64,000 nucleotides of DNA from Mycolicibacterium nivoides (GTDB lineage: Bacteria > Actinomycetota > Actinomycetes > Mycobacteriales > Mycobacteriaceae). The notes under the pieces are model-generated. The model had not been told where the DNA came from. It made no database searches and saw nothing but the letters and a program-made list of their open reading frames with translations. The translations under genes were made by a program, and so were the position numbers. This document shows, one piece after another, positions 53,247-62,513 of the stretch; the first letter of the stretch is position 1, and each line of letters begins with the position of its first letter. Location of the stretch: positions 3,693,875 through 3,757,874 of the forward strand of contig NZ_CP034072.1 of the NCBI RefSeq assembly GCF_003855255.1, written 5' to 3'.

Positions 53247-54040
53247 ACAACCTGTACCGCGAGCTTGCCCCGATCACCGAGTCCGCCTGGGCCGAGATCG
53301 AACTCGAGGCCAGCCGGACTTTCAAGCGGCACATCGCCGGACGGCGCGTGGTCGATGTGAGCGAGCCCGGCGGCCCGGTTACCGCGGCGATCAGCACCGG
53401 CCATCTGCTCGATGTCAACTCGCCCGGTGACGGCGTGGTCGCCCACCTGCGCGACGCCAAGCCGCTGGTGCGGCTGCGGGTGCCGTTCACGGTGTCGCGC
53501 ACCGCAATTGACGACGTCGAGCGCGGCGCCCAGGACTCCGACTGGGATCCGGTGAAGGACGCCGCCAAGAAGCTGGCGTTCGTCGAGGACCGGGCGATCT
53601 TCGAGGGCTACCCGGCGGCCTCGATCGAGGGCATCCGCAGCTCCAGCTCCAACCCGGCGCTGGCCCTGCCCGACGACGCCCGTGAGATCCCCGATGTGAT
53701 CGCCCAGGCGCTGTCCGAGCTGCGGCTGGCCGGTGTCGACGGACCGTATTCGGTGCTGCTCTCGGCGGCGACCTACACCAAGGTCAGCGAGACCACGGCG
53801 CACGGCTACCCGATCCGCGAGCACCTGAGCCGGCTGGTCGACGGCGAGATCATCTGGGCGCCCGCGATCGACGGTGCGTTCGTACTGTCCACCCGCGGTG
53901 GCGATTTCGATCTGCAGCTGGGCACCGACGTCTCGATCGGCTACCTGTCCCACGATGCGGAGAGCGTGCAGCTGTACCTGCAGGAGACCCTGACGTTCCT
54001 GGCCTACACCGCCGAGGCCTCGGTCGCCCTCACCGCCTAG
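53243..54040 (+). CDS. Encapsulin nanocompartment shell protein
   Basis: This is an HK97-fold shell protein of 265 residues that self-assembles, usually into a 60-subunit T=1 cage, and corresponds to M. tuberculosis Cfp29. The N-terminus [39 protein letters not shown] and the segment KKLAFVEDRAIFEGYPAASIEGI are family hallmarks. It follows the DyP gene with ATGA overlap. In M. tuberculosis this pair contributes to oxidative stress resistance. Confidence 0.96.
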   Translation: MNNLYRELAPITESAWAEIELEASRTFKRHIAGRRVVDVSEPGGPVTAAISTGHLLDVNSPGDGVVAHLRDAKPLVRLRVPFTVSRTAIDDVERGAQDSDWDPVKDAAKKLAFVEDRAIFEGYPAASIEGIRSSSSNPALALPDDAREIPDVIAQALSELRLAGVDGPYSVLLSAATYTKVSETTAHGYPIREHLSRLVDGEIIWAPAIDGAFVLSTRGGDFDLQLGTDVSIGYLSHDAESVQLYLQETLTFLAYTAEASVALTA

Positions 54041-54054
54041 ACCCCTTGCCCTTT

Positions 54055-54124
54055 GCACCGCGAGCGACCGTGCCTGTACGCCGACACGCCGCAGATTGCG
54101 TACCTCAGCGGTCGCTCGCGGTGC
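54055..54124. repeat. Palindromic intergenic element, copy 2 (bidirectional terminator)
   Basis: A perfect 16-bp stem (GCACCGCGAGCGACCG, 54055-54070, with 54109-54124) encloses a 38-nt loop with a second stem (GTACGC 54076-54081, GCGTAC 54098-54103). It lies between convergent encapsulin and purQ. The loop sequence GATTGCGTACCTC resembles the loop of the element at 33500-33556. Confidence 0.7.
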
Positions 54125-54140
54125 CGAGTAAGGCAGACAG

Positions 54141-54815
54141 CTAAACGGAGAGAACCGCGTCGAGCGCGGAGTAGAACAACCCGAGCCCGTCGTCGGACGG
54201 ACCGGTCAACGCCTCGGTGGCGTGTTCGGGATGCGGCATCAGGCCGACGACGCGACGGTTGGCCGAGCACACGCCCGCGATACCGCGCATCGAACCGTTG
54301 AGGTTCTCGCGGTAGCGGAAGACCACGCGGTCCTCGCCCTCGAGTTCGTCGAGCACGGCGTCGGAGGCGACGTAACGGCCTTCGCCCGACTTGAGCGGGA
54401 TCAGCAGGTCGGCACCGGCGTCATACCGGGTCGTCCAGGCCGTGGTGTTGGAGGCGACCTCCAGCCACACGTCGCGGCAGATGAAATGCAGTCCGGCGTT
54501 GCGGGTCAGCGCACCGGGCAGCAGCCCGGCCTCGCACAGCACCTGAAAGCCGTTGCAGATGCCCAGCACGGGCATGCCCTTGCCGGCAGCCTCCACGACC
54601 GAACCCATCACGGGGGCGAACTTCGCGATGGCCCCGCAGCGCAGGTAGTCCCCGTAGGAGAAGCCGCCGGGCACGACGACCGCGTCGACACCCTTCAGGT
54701 CCGCGTCGGCGTGCCACAGGCTGACCGCCTCGGCCCCGGCCAGACGGACGGCTCGGGCCGCGTCGACGTCGTCGAGCGTCCCGGGGAAGGTGATCACCCC
54801 GACACGGGTGGTCAC
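54141..54815 (-). CDS. purQ: FGAM synthase glutaminase subunit PurQ
   Basis: This is a class-I glutamine amidotransferase of 224 residues that supplies ammonia to PurL. The nucleophile Cys87 is in VLGICNGFQ, and the His/Glu pair is in [10 protein letters not shown]. The N-terminus [19 protein letters not shown] and [19 protein letters not shown] are typical. GTG 54815 overlaps the purS stop by GTGA. Confidence 0.97.
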   Translation of the reverse strand: MTTRVGVITFPGTLDDVDAARAVRLAGAEAVSLWHADADLKGVDAVVVPGGFSYGDYLRCGAIAKFAPVMGSVVEAAGKGMPVLGICNGFQVLCEAGLLPGALTRNAGLHFICRDVWLEVASNTTAWTTRYDAGADLLIPLKSGEGRYVASDAVLDELEGEDRVVFRYRENLNGSMRGIAGVCSANRRVVGLMPHPEHATEALTGPSDDGLGLFYSALDAVLSV

Positions 54816-55051
54816 GCGCCCTCCCGGCTCACCGAGAAGTCCTCGATAACGGTATTGGCCAGCAGAGATTCGGCGATCTCGGCCAGGGTTTCGTCAGCTA
54901 CGGAGTCGTCGACTTCGAGCTCGAAACGCTTGCCCTGACGGACGTCCGAGATACCACCATGTCCAAGCCGACCAAGTGCCCCGACGATCGCCTGACCCTG
55001 CGGGTCGAGGATCTCCGCCTTGGGCATGACGTGCACAACCACCTTTGCCAC
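54812..55051 (-). CDS. purS: FGAM synthase subunit PurS
   Basis: This is a 79-residue adaptor that joins PurQ to PurL in the three-part FGAM synthase. It begins [22 protein letters not shown] and ends with the beta strand [14 protein letters not shown] 55051 gives the usual length. TAGAGT lies 7 nt upstream, so the purS-purQ transcript is probably leaderless. Coupled to purQ by GTGA. Confidence 0.95.
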   Translation of the reverse strand: MAKVVVHVMPKAEILDPQGQAIVGALGRLGHGGISDVRQGKRFELEVDDSVADETLAEIAESLLANTVIEDFSVSREGA

Positions 55052-55061
55052 GGCGCACACT

Positions 55062-55709
55062 CTACCGGCACGACCCTATGTAAGCCGTGCACAGTGGGTC
55101 GGCCAGCGCATCGAGCACCTGACGGTCCGCCGGAGCCGACCACGCGACCTGCGGTGGCGTGCTCGTCCACATGGCCAGCTCGACCAGGGTGCTGTTGTAC
55201 GGATCGGCGAGCAGGTACTGGTGCAAGACCGTCCCATCGTCGAGGTTGACCACCGCTGCCAGCCGCCCGGTCCGCTCTGTGGTGATCGACGCCGCGTTCC
55301 CCGGGCAGGTGCGCAGTGCCGCAGTGGCCCCTTGCAGCACCGCCAACGCCGTCTGACCGCCTTGCCACGTCTCCCCGCGCCAATGGATGACCTGCACGCG
55401 CAGCTGCCAATGCCCCGCGGGCCGGGTCACCTCCGACCGCGCCGCCACGGCATAGCCGCGCGGATCCCCGGGCACCGGTGCCGACCCACATTCCTCCTCG
55501 AAGCGGAAGCGTGGTGAGACGGCGGTCACGGCCAGTCCGGCCAGCCCGGGCCAGCCGTACTCACGGTCCAACGGGAGTTTCGCCGTGTCCACCCATGCCG
55601 AATCCGGGATGCGGTCACACAGCGGCGGGCAGTCGGCGCTGGGCTCCGCCCAAGCCGAAGGGGGCGCTGCGGCCAGCCCGCAGAGCACGATCGACATCGC
55701 CACGATCAC
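55062..55709 (-). CDS. Exported hypothetical protein (Rv0787-like position)
   Basis: This is a 215-residue exported protein. The signal peptide VIVAMSIVLCGLAAAPPSAWA ends at AWA-EPS. The mature part has six or more cysteines (ADCPPLCDR, FEEECGSAP, LRTCPGN and LCTAYIGSC), which fits disulfides outside the membrane. GTG 55709 is favoured since GGTGGGG lies upstream at good spacing; GTG 55724 is possible. No function is recognised. It lies 11 bp upstream of purS on the same strand. Confidence 0.7.
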   Translation of the reverse strand: MIVAMSIVLCGLAAAPPSAWAEPSADCPPLCDRIPDSAWVDTAKLPLDREYGWPGLAGLAVTAVSPRFRFEEECGSAPVPGDPRGYAVAARSEVTRPAGHWQLRVQVIHWRGETWQGGQTALAVLQGATAALRTCPGNAASITTERTGRLAAVVNLDDGTVLHQYLLADPYNSTLVELAMWTSTPPQVAWSAPADRQVLDALADPLCTAYIGSCR

Positions 55710-55743
55710 TCGCCATAACCCCACCGAGCGCCACAATATAGGT

Positions 55744-56382
55744 ATGCAACTCACGCATTTCGGACATTCGTGCCTACTGGCCAGCATTTCGGACACCACC
55801 GTGCTGTTCGACCCGGGCAACTTCTCGCACGGTTTCGAAGGCATCACCGGTTTGTCGGCCATCCTGATCACCCACCAGCACCCCGATCATGCCGATACCG
55901 CCCGTTTGCCCGCGCTGATCGACGCCAACCCGCAGGCGGCGCTGTATGCCGATCCGCAGACCGCCGCCCAGCTGGGTGAACCGTGGCAGGCCGTGCACCC
56001 CGGCGACGCATTCCGGGTCGGCTCACTCAACGTGCGCGGGACCGGTGGCAAACATGCCGTGATCCACCCGGAAATCCCTGTGATCGACAACATTTCGTAC
56101 CTGCTGGGCGACGACGAGCACCCCGCCCGGCTCATGCATCCCGGCGACGCCCTGTTCGTCCCTGGCGAACCGGTCGACGTGCTGGCCACCCCCGCGGCCG
56201 CCCCGTGGATGAAAATCTCAGAGGCCGTGGACTTCCTGCGCGCGGTGGCGCCGACGCGGGCGGTGCCGATCCATCAGGGCATCATCGAGCCGGGTGCGCG
56301 CGGGATCTACTACGGGCGGCTGGCGGAGATGACGAAGACCGAATTCCAGGTTCTCACCGAGGAAAACGGCACCGAGTTCTGA
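55744..56382 (+). CDS. Metallo-beta-lactamase-fold hydrolase
   Basis: This is a cytoplasmic protein of 212 residues of the UlaG/ComA-like MBL group. The metal motif THQHPDHAD is present, with further ligands expected at GHSCLL and VPIHQGI (His). It begins MQLTHFGHSCLLASISDTTVLFDPG. A longer open frame overlaps the divergent secreted-protein gene, and ATG 55744 gives the family start. The substrate is unknown; corresponds to Rv0786c. Confidence 0.88.
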   Translation: MQLTHFGHSCLLASISDTTVLFDPGNFSHGFEGITGLSAILITHQHPDHADTARLPALIDANPQAALYADPQTAAQLGEPWQAVHPGDAFRVGSLNVRGTGGKHAVIHPEIPVIDNISYLLGDDEHPARLMHPGDALFVPGEPVDVLATPAAAPWMKISEAVDFLRAVAPTRAVPIHQGIIEPGARGIYYGRLAEMTKTEFQVLTEENGTEF

Positions 56383-56394
56383 GTGCGAGCGGGC

Positions 56395-58038
56395 CTAGGC
56401 GATATCGGCGGCCGCGCCGCGCCCGGCCGCCCGGCCGGAGAAGATGCACCCGCCGAGGAAGGTTCCTTCCAGGGACCGGTAGCCATGCACCCCGCCACCG
56501 CCGAACCCGGCCGCCTCACCCGCGGCGTACAGGCCGGCGAACGCGGTGCCGTCTTCTTTGAGCACCCGGGAGTCCAGGTCGGTTTCCAACCCACCCAGGG
56601 ACTTTCGGGTCAGGATGTGCAGTTTGACGGCGATCAGCGGACCTGCCTTCGGGTCGGTGAGCCGATGCGGGGCGACGACGCGACTGAACCGGTCACCGAG
56701 GTAGCTGCGGGCCGCCCGGATCGCGGTGATCTGTCCGTCCTTGGTGAATTTGTTGACCACCTCGCGGTCCCTGGCGGTCACCTCGGCCGCCACCGTGGCG
56801 TAGTCGACTTCCAGCACATCCGGCACGTCGTTCATCGCGGCCACCAGTTCACGCAGGGAGCGCGCGCTCACGAAGTCGACACCACGATCGACGAACGCCT
56901 GCACGGGGGCCGGCGCACCGGGTTTCACCCGTGCCAGGACGTCCCGCACACTGCGCGACGTCAGATCGGGGTTCTGTTCCTGGCCGGACAACGCGAACTC
57001 CTTGGCGATGATCCGCGCGTTGAGGATGAACCAGGTGTAGTCCTGCCCGGTGCGGCAGATGTGTTCGAGCGTGCCCAGGGTGTCGAAGCCCGGATACAGC
57101 GGGCCGGGCAGCCGTTTTCCGTTGGCGTCCAACCACAGTGACGACGGCCCCGGCAGAATGCGGATCCCGTGGTCGGGCCAGATCGGATCGTAGTTGGTGA
57201 TGCCTTCGGTGTAGTGCCACATCCGGTCGCTGTTGATGACGTGCGCACCGGCGGTCTCCGAGATGCCGATCATCCGGCCGTCGACATGCGCGGGGACACC
57301 GCTGAGCAATTGCTCGGGCACCCGGCCCATGCGCGCCGGCCAGTTCTTGCGTACGAGGTCGTGGTTGCCGCCGATCCCGCCGCTGGCCACGATCACCGCA
57401 GATGCGCGGAACTCGAAGTCGCCGATAACGTTTCGCGACGACGGCGCCCCGCGAGGCGCGTCGGAGGGCTCCAGCACCGCACCCCGGACCCCGACGACGG
57501 CGCCCTCGGAGACGATGAGCTCATCGACACGGTGACGGTGGGCGAACCGCACCCGCGGCTCTCCCACCAGCCGGCGGGCGAAGACGTCGACGATCGCCGG
57601 CCCGGTCCCCCAGGTGATGTGGAATCGCGGCACCGAATTGCCGTGCCCCAGCGCCCCGTAACCGCCCCGCTCGGCCCACCCGACCAAGGGGAAGGTCTGC
57701 AGGCCGCGGGACCGCAGCCAGCTACGTTTCTCCCCGGCGGCGAAGTCGACATAGGCGTGCGCCCACTCCCGCGGCCAGTGATCCTCGGGCCGGTCGAATC
57801 CCGCGGTGCCCAGCCAGTCCTGCAGGGCCAACTCCTGGCTGTCGTGGATGCCGAGCCTGCGCTGTTCGGGACTGTCGACGAAGAACAATCCGCCGAACGA
57901 CCAGAACGCCTGCCCACCGAGGTTGGCGGCGTTCTCCTGATCCAGGATGAGCACGCGGTGCCCGCGCTCGACGAGTTCGCATGCGGCGACCAAGCCGGCG
58001 AGACCCGCCCCCACGACAATGACATCGGCGTCTGCCAT
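56395..58038 (-). CDS. FAD-dependent dehydrogenase (ketosteroid-dehydrogenase-like)
   Basis: This is a 547-residue flavoprotein of the FAD-binding-2/fumarate-reductase class. The N-terminal dinucleotide motif VIVVGAGLAGLVAACELVERG is clear. A C-terminal FAD signature occurs at AGLYAAGEAAGFGGGGVHGYRSLEGTFLGGCIFSGRAAG. The middle region matches proteins annotated FAD-binding dehydrogenase (Rv0785) rather than true KstD. ATG 58038 is chosen; TTG 58047 is also in frame. Confidence 0.88.
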   Translation of the reverse strand: MADADVIVVGAGLAGLVAACELVERGHRVLILDQENAANLGGQAFWSFGGLFFVDSPEQRRLGIHDSQELALQDWLGTAGFDRPEDHWPREWAHAYVDFAAGEKRSWLRSRGLQTFPLVGWAERGGYGALGHGNSVPRFHITWGTGPAIVDVFARRLVGEPRVRFAHRHRVDELIVSEGAVVGVRGAVLEPSDAPRGAPSSRNVIGDFEFRASAVIVASGGIGGNHDLVRKNWPARMGRVPEQLLSGVPAHVDGRMIGISETAGAHVINSDRMWHYTEGITNYDPIWPDHGIRILPGPSSLWLDANGKRLPGPLYPGFDTLGTLEHICRTGQDYTWFILNARIIAKEFALSGQEQNPDLTSRSVRDVLARVKPGAPAPVQAFVDRGVDFVSARSLRELVAAMNDVPDVLEVDYATVAAEVTARDREVVNKFTKDGQITAIRAARSYLGDRFSRVVAPHRLTDPKAGPLIAVKLHILTRKSLGGLETDLDSRVLKEDGTAFAGLYAAGEAAGFGGGGVHGYRSLEGTFLGGCIFSGRAAGRGAAADIA

Positions 58039-58059
58039 GAGACGCAAGACTAGCCCTAG

Positions 58060-58764
58060 TCAGGCGGCCTCGGTCAGTACCGAGAATCCTCGCCACTGGT
58101 AGACGGTGGGCACGCACCGGTGCAGCAAAGCCAGGTCGATCGCGTCGAGCATGGCCTGCCGGGGACCGGGCCTGCGCAGGTGCCGCGCGGCAACCGCGAC
58201 GCGCACCGTGCCTTCGCGGCGCGCGGTGCGTTCGGCCGAGAGCACCACGGTGCGGCACCACCACGGCTCGGACAGAAAGCCCTCTCCGATGCCCACCACC
58301 CGGGCGCGCGTCGTGGTCTGGCGGACCAGGTCGGTGATGCCGTTCAGGTCGGCCAGCAGACGAAAACCGTTGCGCGGCAGGGCGGTCACCGTGCCCTGCG
58401 AGACGGTCCAGCCGGGGGCGGCGAACAGCCGGGTGCGCAGTCCCAGGTGTTCGAGCACCCGGTCGGCACCCATCAACCTCAGGTTGGCCTCATGGGCGGG
58501 CAGCGAGGCGAACTCACCGCGGCGCTTCTTGGTCGCGGCCTCGTCGTACCCGTGCAGCACGACGGCGTCACCGCCGCTGCGCCGGTGGGCCAGCCACTGC
58601 ACGGTTTCGGCATCGCGGTCCAACCGGTAGCCGCCCTTGAGTCGCGGCGCCACCATCATCGAGGCGGGCACGCCGCGGGCGTCGAGTTCGGCGCAGAACG
58701 ACGCGACATCAGCCATCGTGCGATCGCTGATCTGCGATATCGAGACGATGAGTTGTCCGGTCAC
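58060..58764 (-). CDS. DUF2334 polysaccharide-deacetylase-like protein
   Basis: This is a 234-residue cytoplasmic protein with an NodB-like barrel. It has QLIVSISQISDRTMADVASFCAELDARGVPASMMVAP at the first strands, then VVLHGYDE (metal-binding His), and FAAPGWTVSQGTVTAL. The DUF2334 group is related to carbohydrate deacetylases, but the substrate is unknown. It lies 21 bp upstream of the FAD dehydrogenase gene on the same strand. Confidence 0.82.
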   Translation of the reverse strand: MTGQLIVSISQISDRTMADVASFCAELDARGVPASMMVAPRLKGGYRLDRDAETVQWLAHRRSGGDAVVLHGYDEAATKKRRGEFASLPAHEANLRLMGADRVLEHLGLRTRLFAAPGWTVSQGTVTALPRNGFRLLADLNGITDLVRQTTTRARVVGIGEGFLSEPWWCRTVVLSAERTARREGTVRVAVAARHLRRPGPRQAMLDAIDLALLHRCVPTVYQWRGFSVLTEAA

Positions 58765-58842
58765 GCTGCCAGTGTGGCAACGTCACATGTCGGGACGGTG
58801 TCGAACACTCTGACGCCGAATGTCTATTCGGCTAGAGCCCGA

Positions 58843-59331
58843 TCACGCAGGCAGGACCGCTTCGATGGCCTCGATGACCTCGGGCGCGTCGGGTTCGGTG
58901 CGGGGCCGGAACCGGTTGGCCACCGTGCCACCCGGGGCCAGCAGGAACTTCTCGAAGTTCCACTGAATGTCGCCGGCTTCACCCGCTGCGTCGGCAGCCT
59001 GGGTCAGCTCGGCGTAGAGCGGGTGCCGGTCGGCGCCGTTGACGTCGGTCTTGGCCAGCAACGGGAACGTCACACCGTAGGTGGTCGAGCAGAACGTCTG
59101 GATCTCCTCGGCGCTGCCCGGCTCCTGGCCCATGAACTGGTTGCACGGCACGCCGACGACGGTGAGCCCACGCGCGGCGTAATCCTGTGCGAGTTTCTCC
59201 AGCGCGGTGTACTGCGGCGTCAGGCCGCATTTGGAGGCCACGTTGACCACGAGGGCGGCGCCCGTGGCCAACTCGGCCAACGTCGTCCGCCTGCCGTCGA
59301 GGGTGGTCAGCGGAATGTCGTTGAGGCTCAT
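58843..59331 (-). CDS. Glutathione-peroxidase-fold thiol peroxidase
   Basis: This is a 162-residue peroxidase. The catalytic Cys35 (NVASKCGLTPQY), Gln65 (PCNQFMGQEPG) and Trp (IQWNFEKFLL) triad are visible, with cysteine in place of selenocysteine. Because mycobacteria lack glutathione, reduction by thioredoxin is likely. ATG 59331 starts MSLNDIPLTTLDG, and longer frames add an unrelated leader. Confidence 0.92.
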   Translation of the reverse strand: MSLNDIPLTTLDGRRTTLAELATGAALVVNVASKCGLTPQYTALEKLAQDYAARGLTVVGVPCNQFMGQEPGSAEEIQTFCSTTYGVTFPLLAKTDVNGADRHPLYAELTQAADAAGEAGDIQWNFEKFLLAPGGTVANRFRPRTEPDAPEVIEAIEAVLPA

Positions 59332-59360
59332 CGCCCCGAGGTTACCGGAGCTATCCCGAC

Positions 59361-59906
59361 CTACTTGTCGAACAGGATCGCGGCCAGGCTCTCCACCTTG
59401 GCGATCGGATCGCCCGCGGTGTCGATCGCGTCGTTGAGCCACAGCATCGAAAATCCATGCACCAGAGACCAAGCGGCCAGCGCCGCACCGTCCGGATCGG
59501 CGGCGGCCTTCGGATCGGCCAGGGTGCCGACGCCGCGGTTCAGCTCCGCTCCGGCGGCCGACGAGGCTGCGACCAGCTCGGCGGCGGTGTCGTCGTAGAG
59601 CGATTTGTCGAACATCACCTCGTAGTGGCCGGGGTGGTCGAGGGCGAAGCGCACGTAGGCCTTGGCGGCGTCGATGAACTGCGGTCTGGCGTCGGTCAGG
59701 GCTGCGGCCAGAAGCTGAAACCCTTCGGTGGCCAGTGCGGTGAACAACCCGCGCCGGTCGGTGAAGTGGTGGGCGGGCGCCGCGTGTGAGACGCCCGCAG
59801 CGCGCGCGAGTTCGCGCAGCGAGATGCCGTCGGCGCCGCGCTCGGCCACCAGTTCGGCGGCCTGAGCGAGGATCACGGCCCTGAGGTCGCCGTGGTGATA
59901 GCCCAT
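59361..59906 (-). CDS. TetR-family regulator
   Basis: This is a 181-residue repressor-type protein. The HTH has HHGDLRAVILAQAAELVAERGADGISLRELARAAGVSHAAPAHHFTDRRGLFTAL. The C-terminal WHG-like domain follows. ATG 59906 has AGGAT at good spacing; ATG 59915 and GTG 59936 are in frame. It is divergent from a DoxX-type gene, with repeated sequences in the 84-bp gap. Confidence 0.88.
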   Translation of the reverse strand: MGYHHGDLRAVILAQAAELVAERGADGISLRELARAAGVSHAAPAHHFTDRRGLFTALATEGFQLLAAALTDARPQFIDAAKAYVRFALDHPGHYEVMFDKSLYDDTAAELVAASSAAGAELNRGVGTLADPKAAADPDGAALAAWSLVHGFSMLWLNDAIDTAGDPIAKVESLAAILFDK

Positions 59907-59931
59907 GCGAGCCATCCTAGCCCCACATCTT

Positions 59932-59983
59932 GACACCGACTAGATTAGGCGTAGCGTGGCGATCTAGACACCGACAAGATCGG
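59932..59983. promoter_or_regulatory. Paired 17-bp direct repeats between TetR and DoxX genes
   Basis: GACACCGACTAGATTAG (59932-59948) and GACACCGACAAGATCGG (59967-59983) match at 14 of 17 positions and are 35 bp apart. They are candidate binding sites for the adjacent TetR protein. Confidence 0.55.
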
Positions 59984-59990
59984 AGCTTCG

Positions 59991-60437
59991 ATGGCCGTCT
60001 TCCTGACCCTGATTCTGGGTAGTGTGGCCGCCCGGCTGATCGGCATGCTGGGCATGGACTACCTCGACAGTTGGCCCGAGGCGATAGCGGTCGGACTGGC
60101 CGCGATGTTCGTCATGACCGGCGGCGCGCACTTCGTCAATCCGCTGCGGCGCGACATGATCGCCATCGTGCCGCCGGCGCTGCCCGCCCCGGCCGCCCTG
60201 GTGACGGTCACCGGCGTGCTGGAGTTGGCCGGCGCCGCAGGCCTGCTCTACCCGCCCACCCGCGTGGCGGCCGCCGTGTGCCTGTTCCTGCTCATGCTGG
60301 CGATGTTCCCGGCCAACGTCTACGCGGCCAGGATGCCGAACCCACCGAAGTCGATGACCTCGCGGTTAGGCGTCCGGACCGCCGAAGAGGCTGTCTACCT
60401 GGCCGCGGCCGTAGTTGTCGCCGTCGGCGGCAGCTAG
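59991..60437 (+). CDS. DoxX-family membrane protein
   Basis: This is a 148-residue integral membrane protein with four transmembrane helices (about 4-20, 30-48, 65-85 and 92-112) and the DoxX-like segment VMTGGAHFVNPLRRDMIAIVPP. A related role in thiosulfate or oxidative-stress pathways is known for some DoxX proteins, but not shown here. Its final 72 bp overlap the convergent oligopeptidase gene. It is probably repressed by the divergent TetR. Confidence 0.82.
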   Translation: MAVFLTLILGSVAARLIGMLGMDYLDSWPEAIAVGLAAMFVMTGGAHFVNPLRRDMIAIVPPALPAPAALVTVTGVLELAGAAGLLYPPTRVAAAVCLFLLMLAMFPANVYAARMPNPPKSMTSRLGVRTAEEAVYLAAAVVVAVGGS

Positions 60438-62513
60438 CAGCCAGGCGTACTGGAACGCGGCTTCCTTCCACCGCTCGTAGCGTCCGGACAGGCCGCCGTG
60501 ACCGGCCACCATCTCGGTCTTGAGCAGCACGGGATGACCGTCGGTCTTGGTGTGACGAAGTGCGGCAACCCATTTGGCCGGCTCAACGTAGTACACCCGA
60601 GTGTCGTTGAGCGAGGTCATCGCCAGAATCGCCGGATAGTCCTGCGCCGCCACGTTCTCGTAGGGCGTGTAGGACTTCATGTAGCGGTAGACCTCGGGGT
60701 CCTCCAACGGATTTCCCCACTCGTCCCACTCGGTCACGGTCAACGGCAACGAGGGATCCAGGATTGTCGTCAGCGCATCGACGAACGGCACCTGGGCCAG
60801 AATCCCGGCGAACAACTCCGGGGCCATGTTGGCCACCGCGCCCATCAACAATCCGCCGGCACTGCCTCCGAGAGCCACCAGATTCTGCGGGCGGGTCACG
60901 CCGCCATCGACGAGATGGCGTGCCGCCGCGATGAAATCGGTGAACGTGTTCGTCTTCTCCAGCAGCTTGCCGTGCTCGTACCACGGCCGGCCCAACTCGC
61001 CGCCGCCGCGCACATGCGCGATCACAAACACCATGCCGCGGTCCAGCAACGACAACCGGGCGATCGAGAATCGCGGATCCTCACACGACTCGTAGGCACC
61101 GTAGCCGTAGAGCAACGCCGGCGCCGGGAACTGCAACCCGGCCCGGTGAATGATCGAGATCGGAACCCGTGCACCATCGGGTGCCGTTGCCCAATCCCGG
61201 CGCTCCACATAGTCTTCAGGCCGGTAGCCACCCAGCACCGGCTGCTCGCGCAGCAGCGTGCGCTCACCAGTGGCGAGGTCCAGGTCGTAGATCCGCGCCG
61301 GTGTGATGAACGACGTCGCGCCGATCCGCAACTTCGGCGTGGACCAGTTCGGGTTTCCGCCCATCCCCGCGGCGGTCAGCTCGGAATCGAAGGTCAGTTC
61401 CTCGCGCGTGCTGTAACCGTCCGTGGTGAGCGGCCACAGTGCCATCTTCGGCAATGCCTCACTGCGGTAACTGATCACCAGGAACCCGTCGAACGCGTCG
61501 ACACCGTCCAGACGCACGTCGGACCGGTGCTCGATCAGAGTGCGGATATCGCTCGGGTCGCTGACCGGGGCCTCCACCAACATGAAGTTCTCGGCACCGT
61601 CGTTGTGCAGGATCAGGAACCGGTCCTCGCCCCCGACCACGGCGTGCTCGACGGAGTACTCCACCAGGTCGCGACGCTCCCACACCGTGGTGAACTCCGC
61701 CGTCGGGTCGTGGGCGTCGATGTAGCGGACCTCGGTGGTGACGGCGCTGCCCGATGCGACGAACAGGTACTTGTCGCTGCGGCTGCGCCCGATCGCGACC
61801 CAGAACCGTTCGTCGGGTTCGTGATACACCTTCTCGGAGGGCAGTCCGGAGGCCAACCTGTGCCGCCACACGGTGTCGGGCCGCCAGGCATCGTCGACCG
61901 TCGTGTAGTACAGCGTGCGGCTGTCGGCGGCCCAGGTGCCGCCGGCGCCGATCCCGGCGATCGTGTCGTCGTAGTGCTCGCCGGTGCGTAAATCCTTGAA
62001 CTTCAAGGTGTATCGCTCGTCGCCCTTGACGTCGACGGAATACGCCAGGATGTTGCCGTCCAGGCTCACCGTGGCCGCACCGAGCGAGAAGTACTCGTGG
62101 CCGTCGGCCTCGACGTTCTCGTCGAGCAGAATCTGCTCACCGGGGATCTCGGCGCCCTCGTCGAGCGCGGGGGGCGTCCAGTCGTCGGGATCGCCGATCG
62201 GGCACCGGCAGTGCACCGCGTACTGCTTGCCCTCGAAGCTGCGCGCGTAGTACCACCAGCCGGCCCGGCGCATCGGCACCGACAGATCGGTTTCCTTGGT
62301 GCGAGCCTTGATCTCGTCGAAGATCTTCTGCCGCAACGGCTCCAGATGAGCGGTGGAGACCTCGGCGTAGGCGTTCTCGGCCTCCAGGTGCGCGATCACC
62401 TCGGGGTTGTCCTTGTCGCGCAACCATTCGTAGGGGTCGATGAACACGTCGCCGTGATGCTCGCGACGGTGGTTGCCGCGCTTGGCGACCGGTGGCTGTG
62501 CGGACTGTGTCAT
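60366..62513 (-). CDS. ptrB: Oligopeptidase B (prolyl oligopeptidase family S9A)
   Basis: This is a cytoplasmic serine peptidase of 715 residues that cleaves short peptides after basic residues. An N-terminal beta-propeller (about 75-430) caps a C-terminal hydrolase domain. The nucleophile lies in [12 protein letters not shown], the Asp in [15 protein letters not shown] and the His in AGHGGLSGR. The gene is intact, whereas in M. tuberculosis H37Rv the corresponding gene is split (Rv0781/Rv0782). ATG 62513 overlaps the purC stop (ATGA). Confidence 0.95.
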   Translation of the reverse strand: MTQSAQPPVAKRGNHRREHHGDVFIDPYEWLRDKDNPEVIAHLEAENAYAEVSTAHLEPLRQKIFDEIKARTKETDLSVPMRRAGWWYYARSFEGKQYAVHCRCPIGDPDDWTPPALDEGAEIPGEQILLDENVEADGHEYFSLGAATVSLDGNILAYSVDVKGDERYTLKFKDLRTGEHYDDTIAGIGAGGTWAADSRTLYYTTVDDAWRPDTVWRHRLASGLPSEKVYHEPDERFWVAIGRSRSDKYLFVASGSAVTTEVRYIDAHDPTAEFTTVWERRDLVEYSVEHAVVGGEDRFLILHNDGAENFMLVEAPVSDPSDIRTLIEHRSDVRLDGVDAFDGFLVISYRSEALPKMALWPLTTDGYSTREELTFDSELTAAGMGGNPNWSTPKLRIGATSFITPARIYDLDLATGERTLLREQPVLGGYRPEDYVERRDWATAPDGARVPISIIHRAGLQFPAPALLYGYGAYESCEDPRFSIARLSLLDRGMVFVIAHVRGGGELGRPWYEHGKLLEKTNTFTDFIAAARHLVDGGVTRPQNLVALGGSAGGLLMGAVANMAPELFAGILAQVPFVDALTTILDPSLPLTVTEWDEWGNPLEDPEVYRYMKSYTPYENVAAQDYPAILAMTSLNDTRVYYVEPAKWVAALRHTKTDGHPVLLKTEMVAGHGGLSGRYERWKEAAFQYAWLLAAADGDNYGRGQVDSLFGGPDA

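Noticed and set aside
56395..58038. True 3-ketosteroid dehydrogenase (kstD)
   Set aside because: The FAD motifs fit, but no other steroid catabolism genes are nearby, and the gene order matches the uncharacterised Rv0785.
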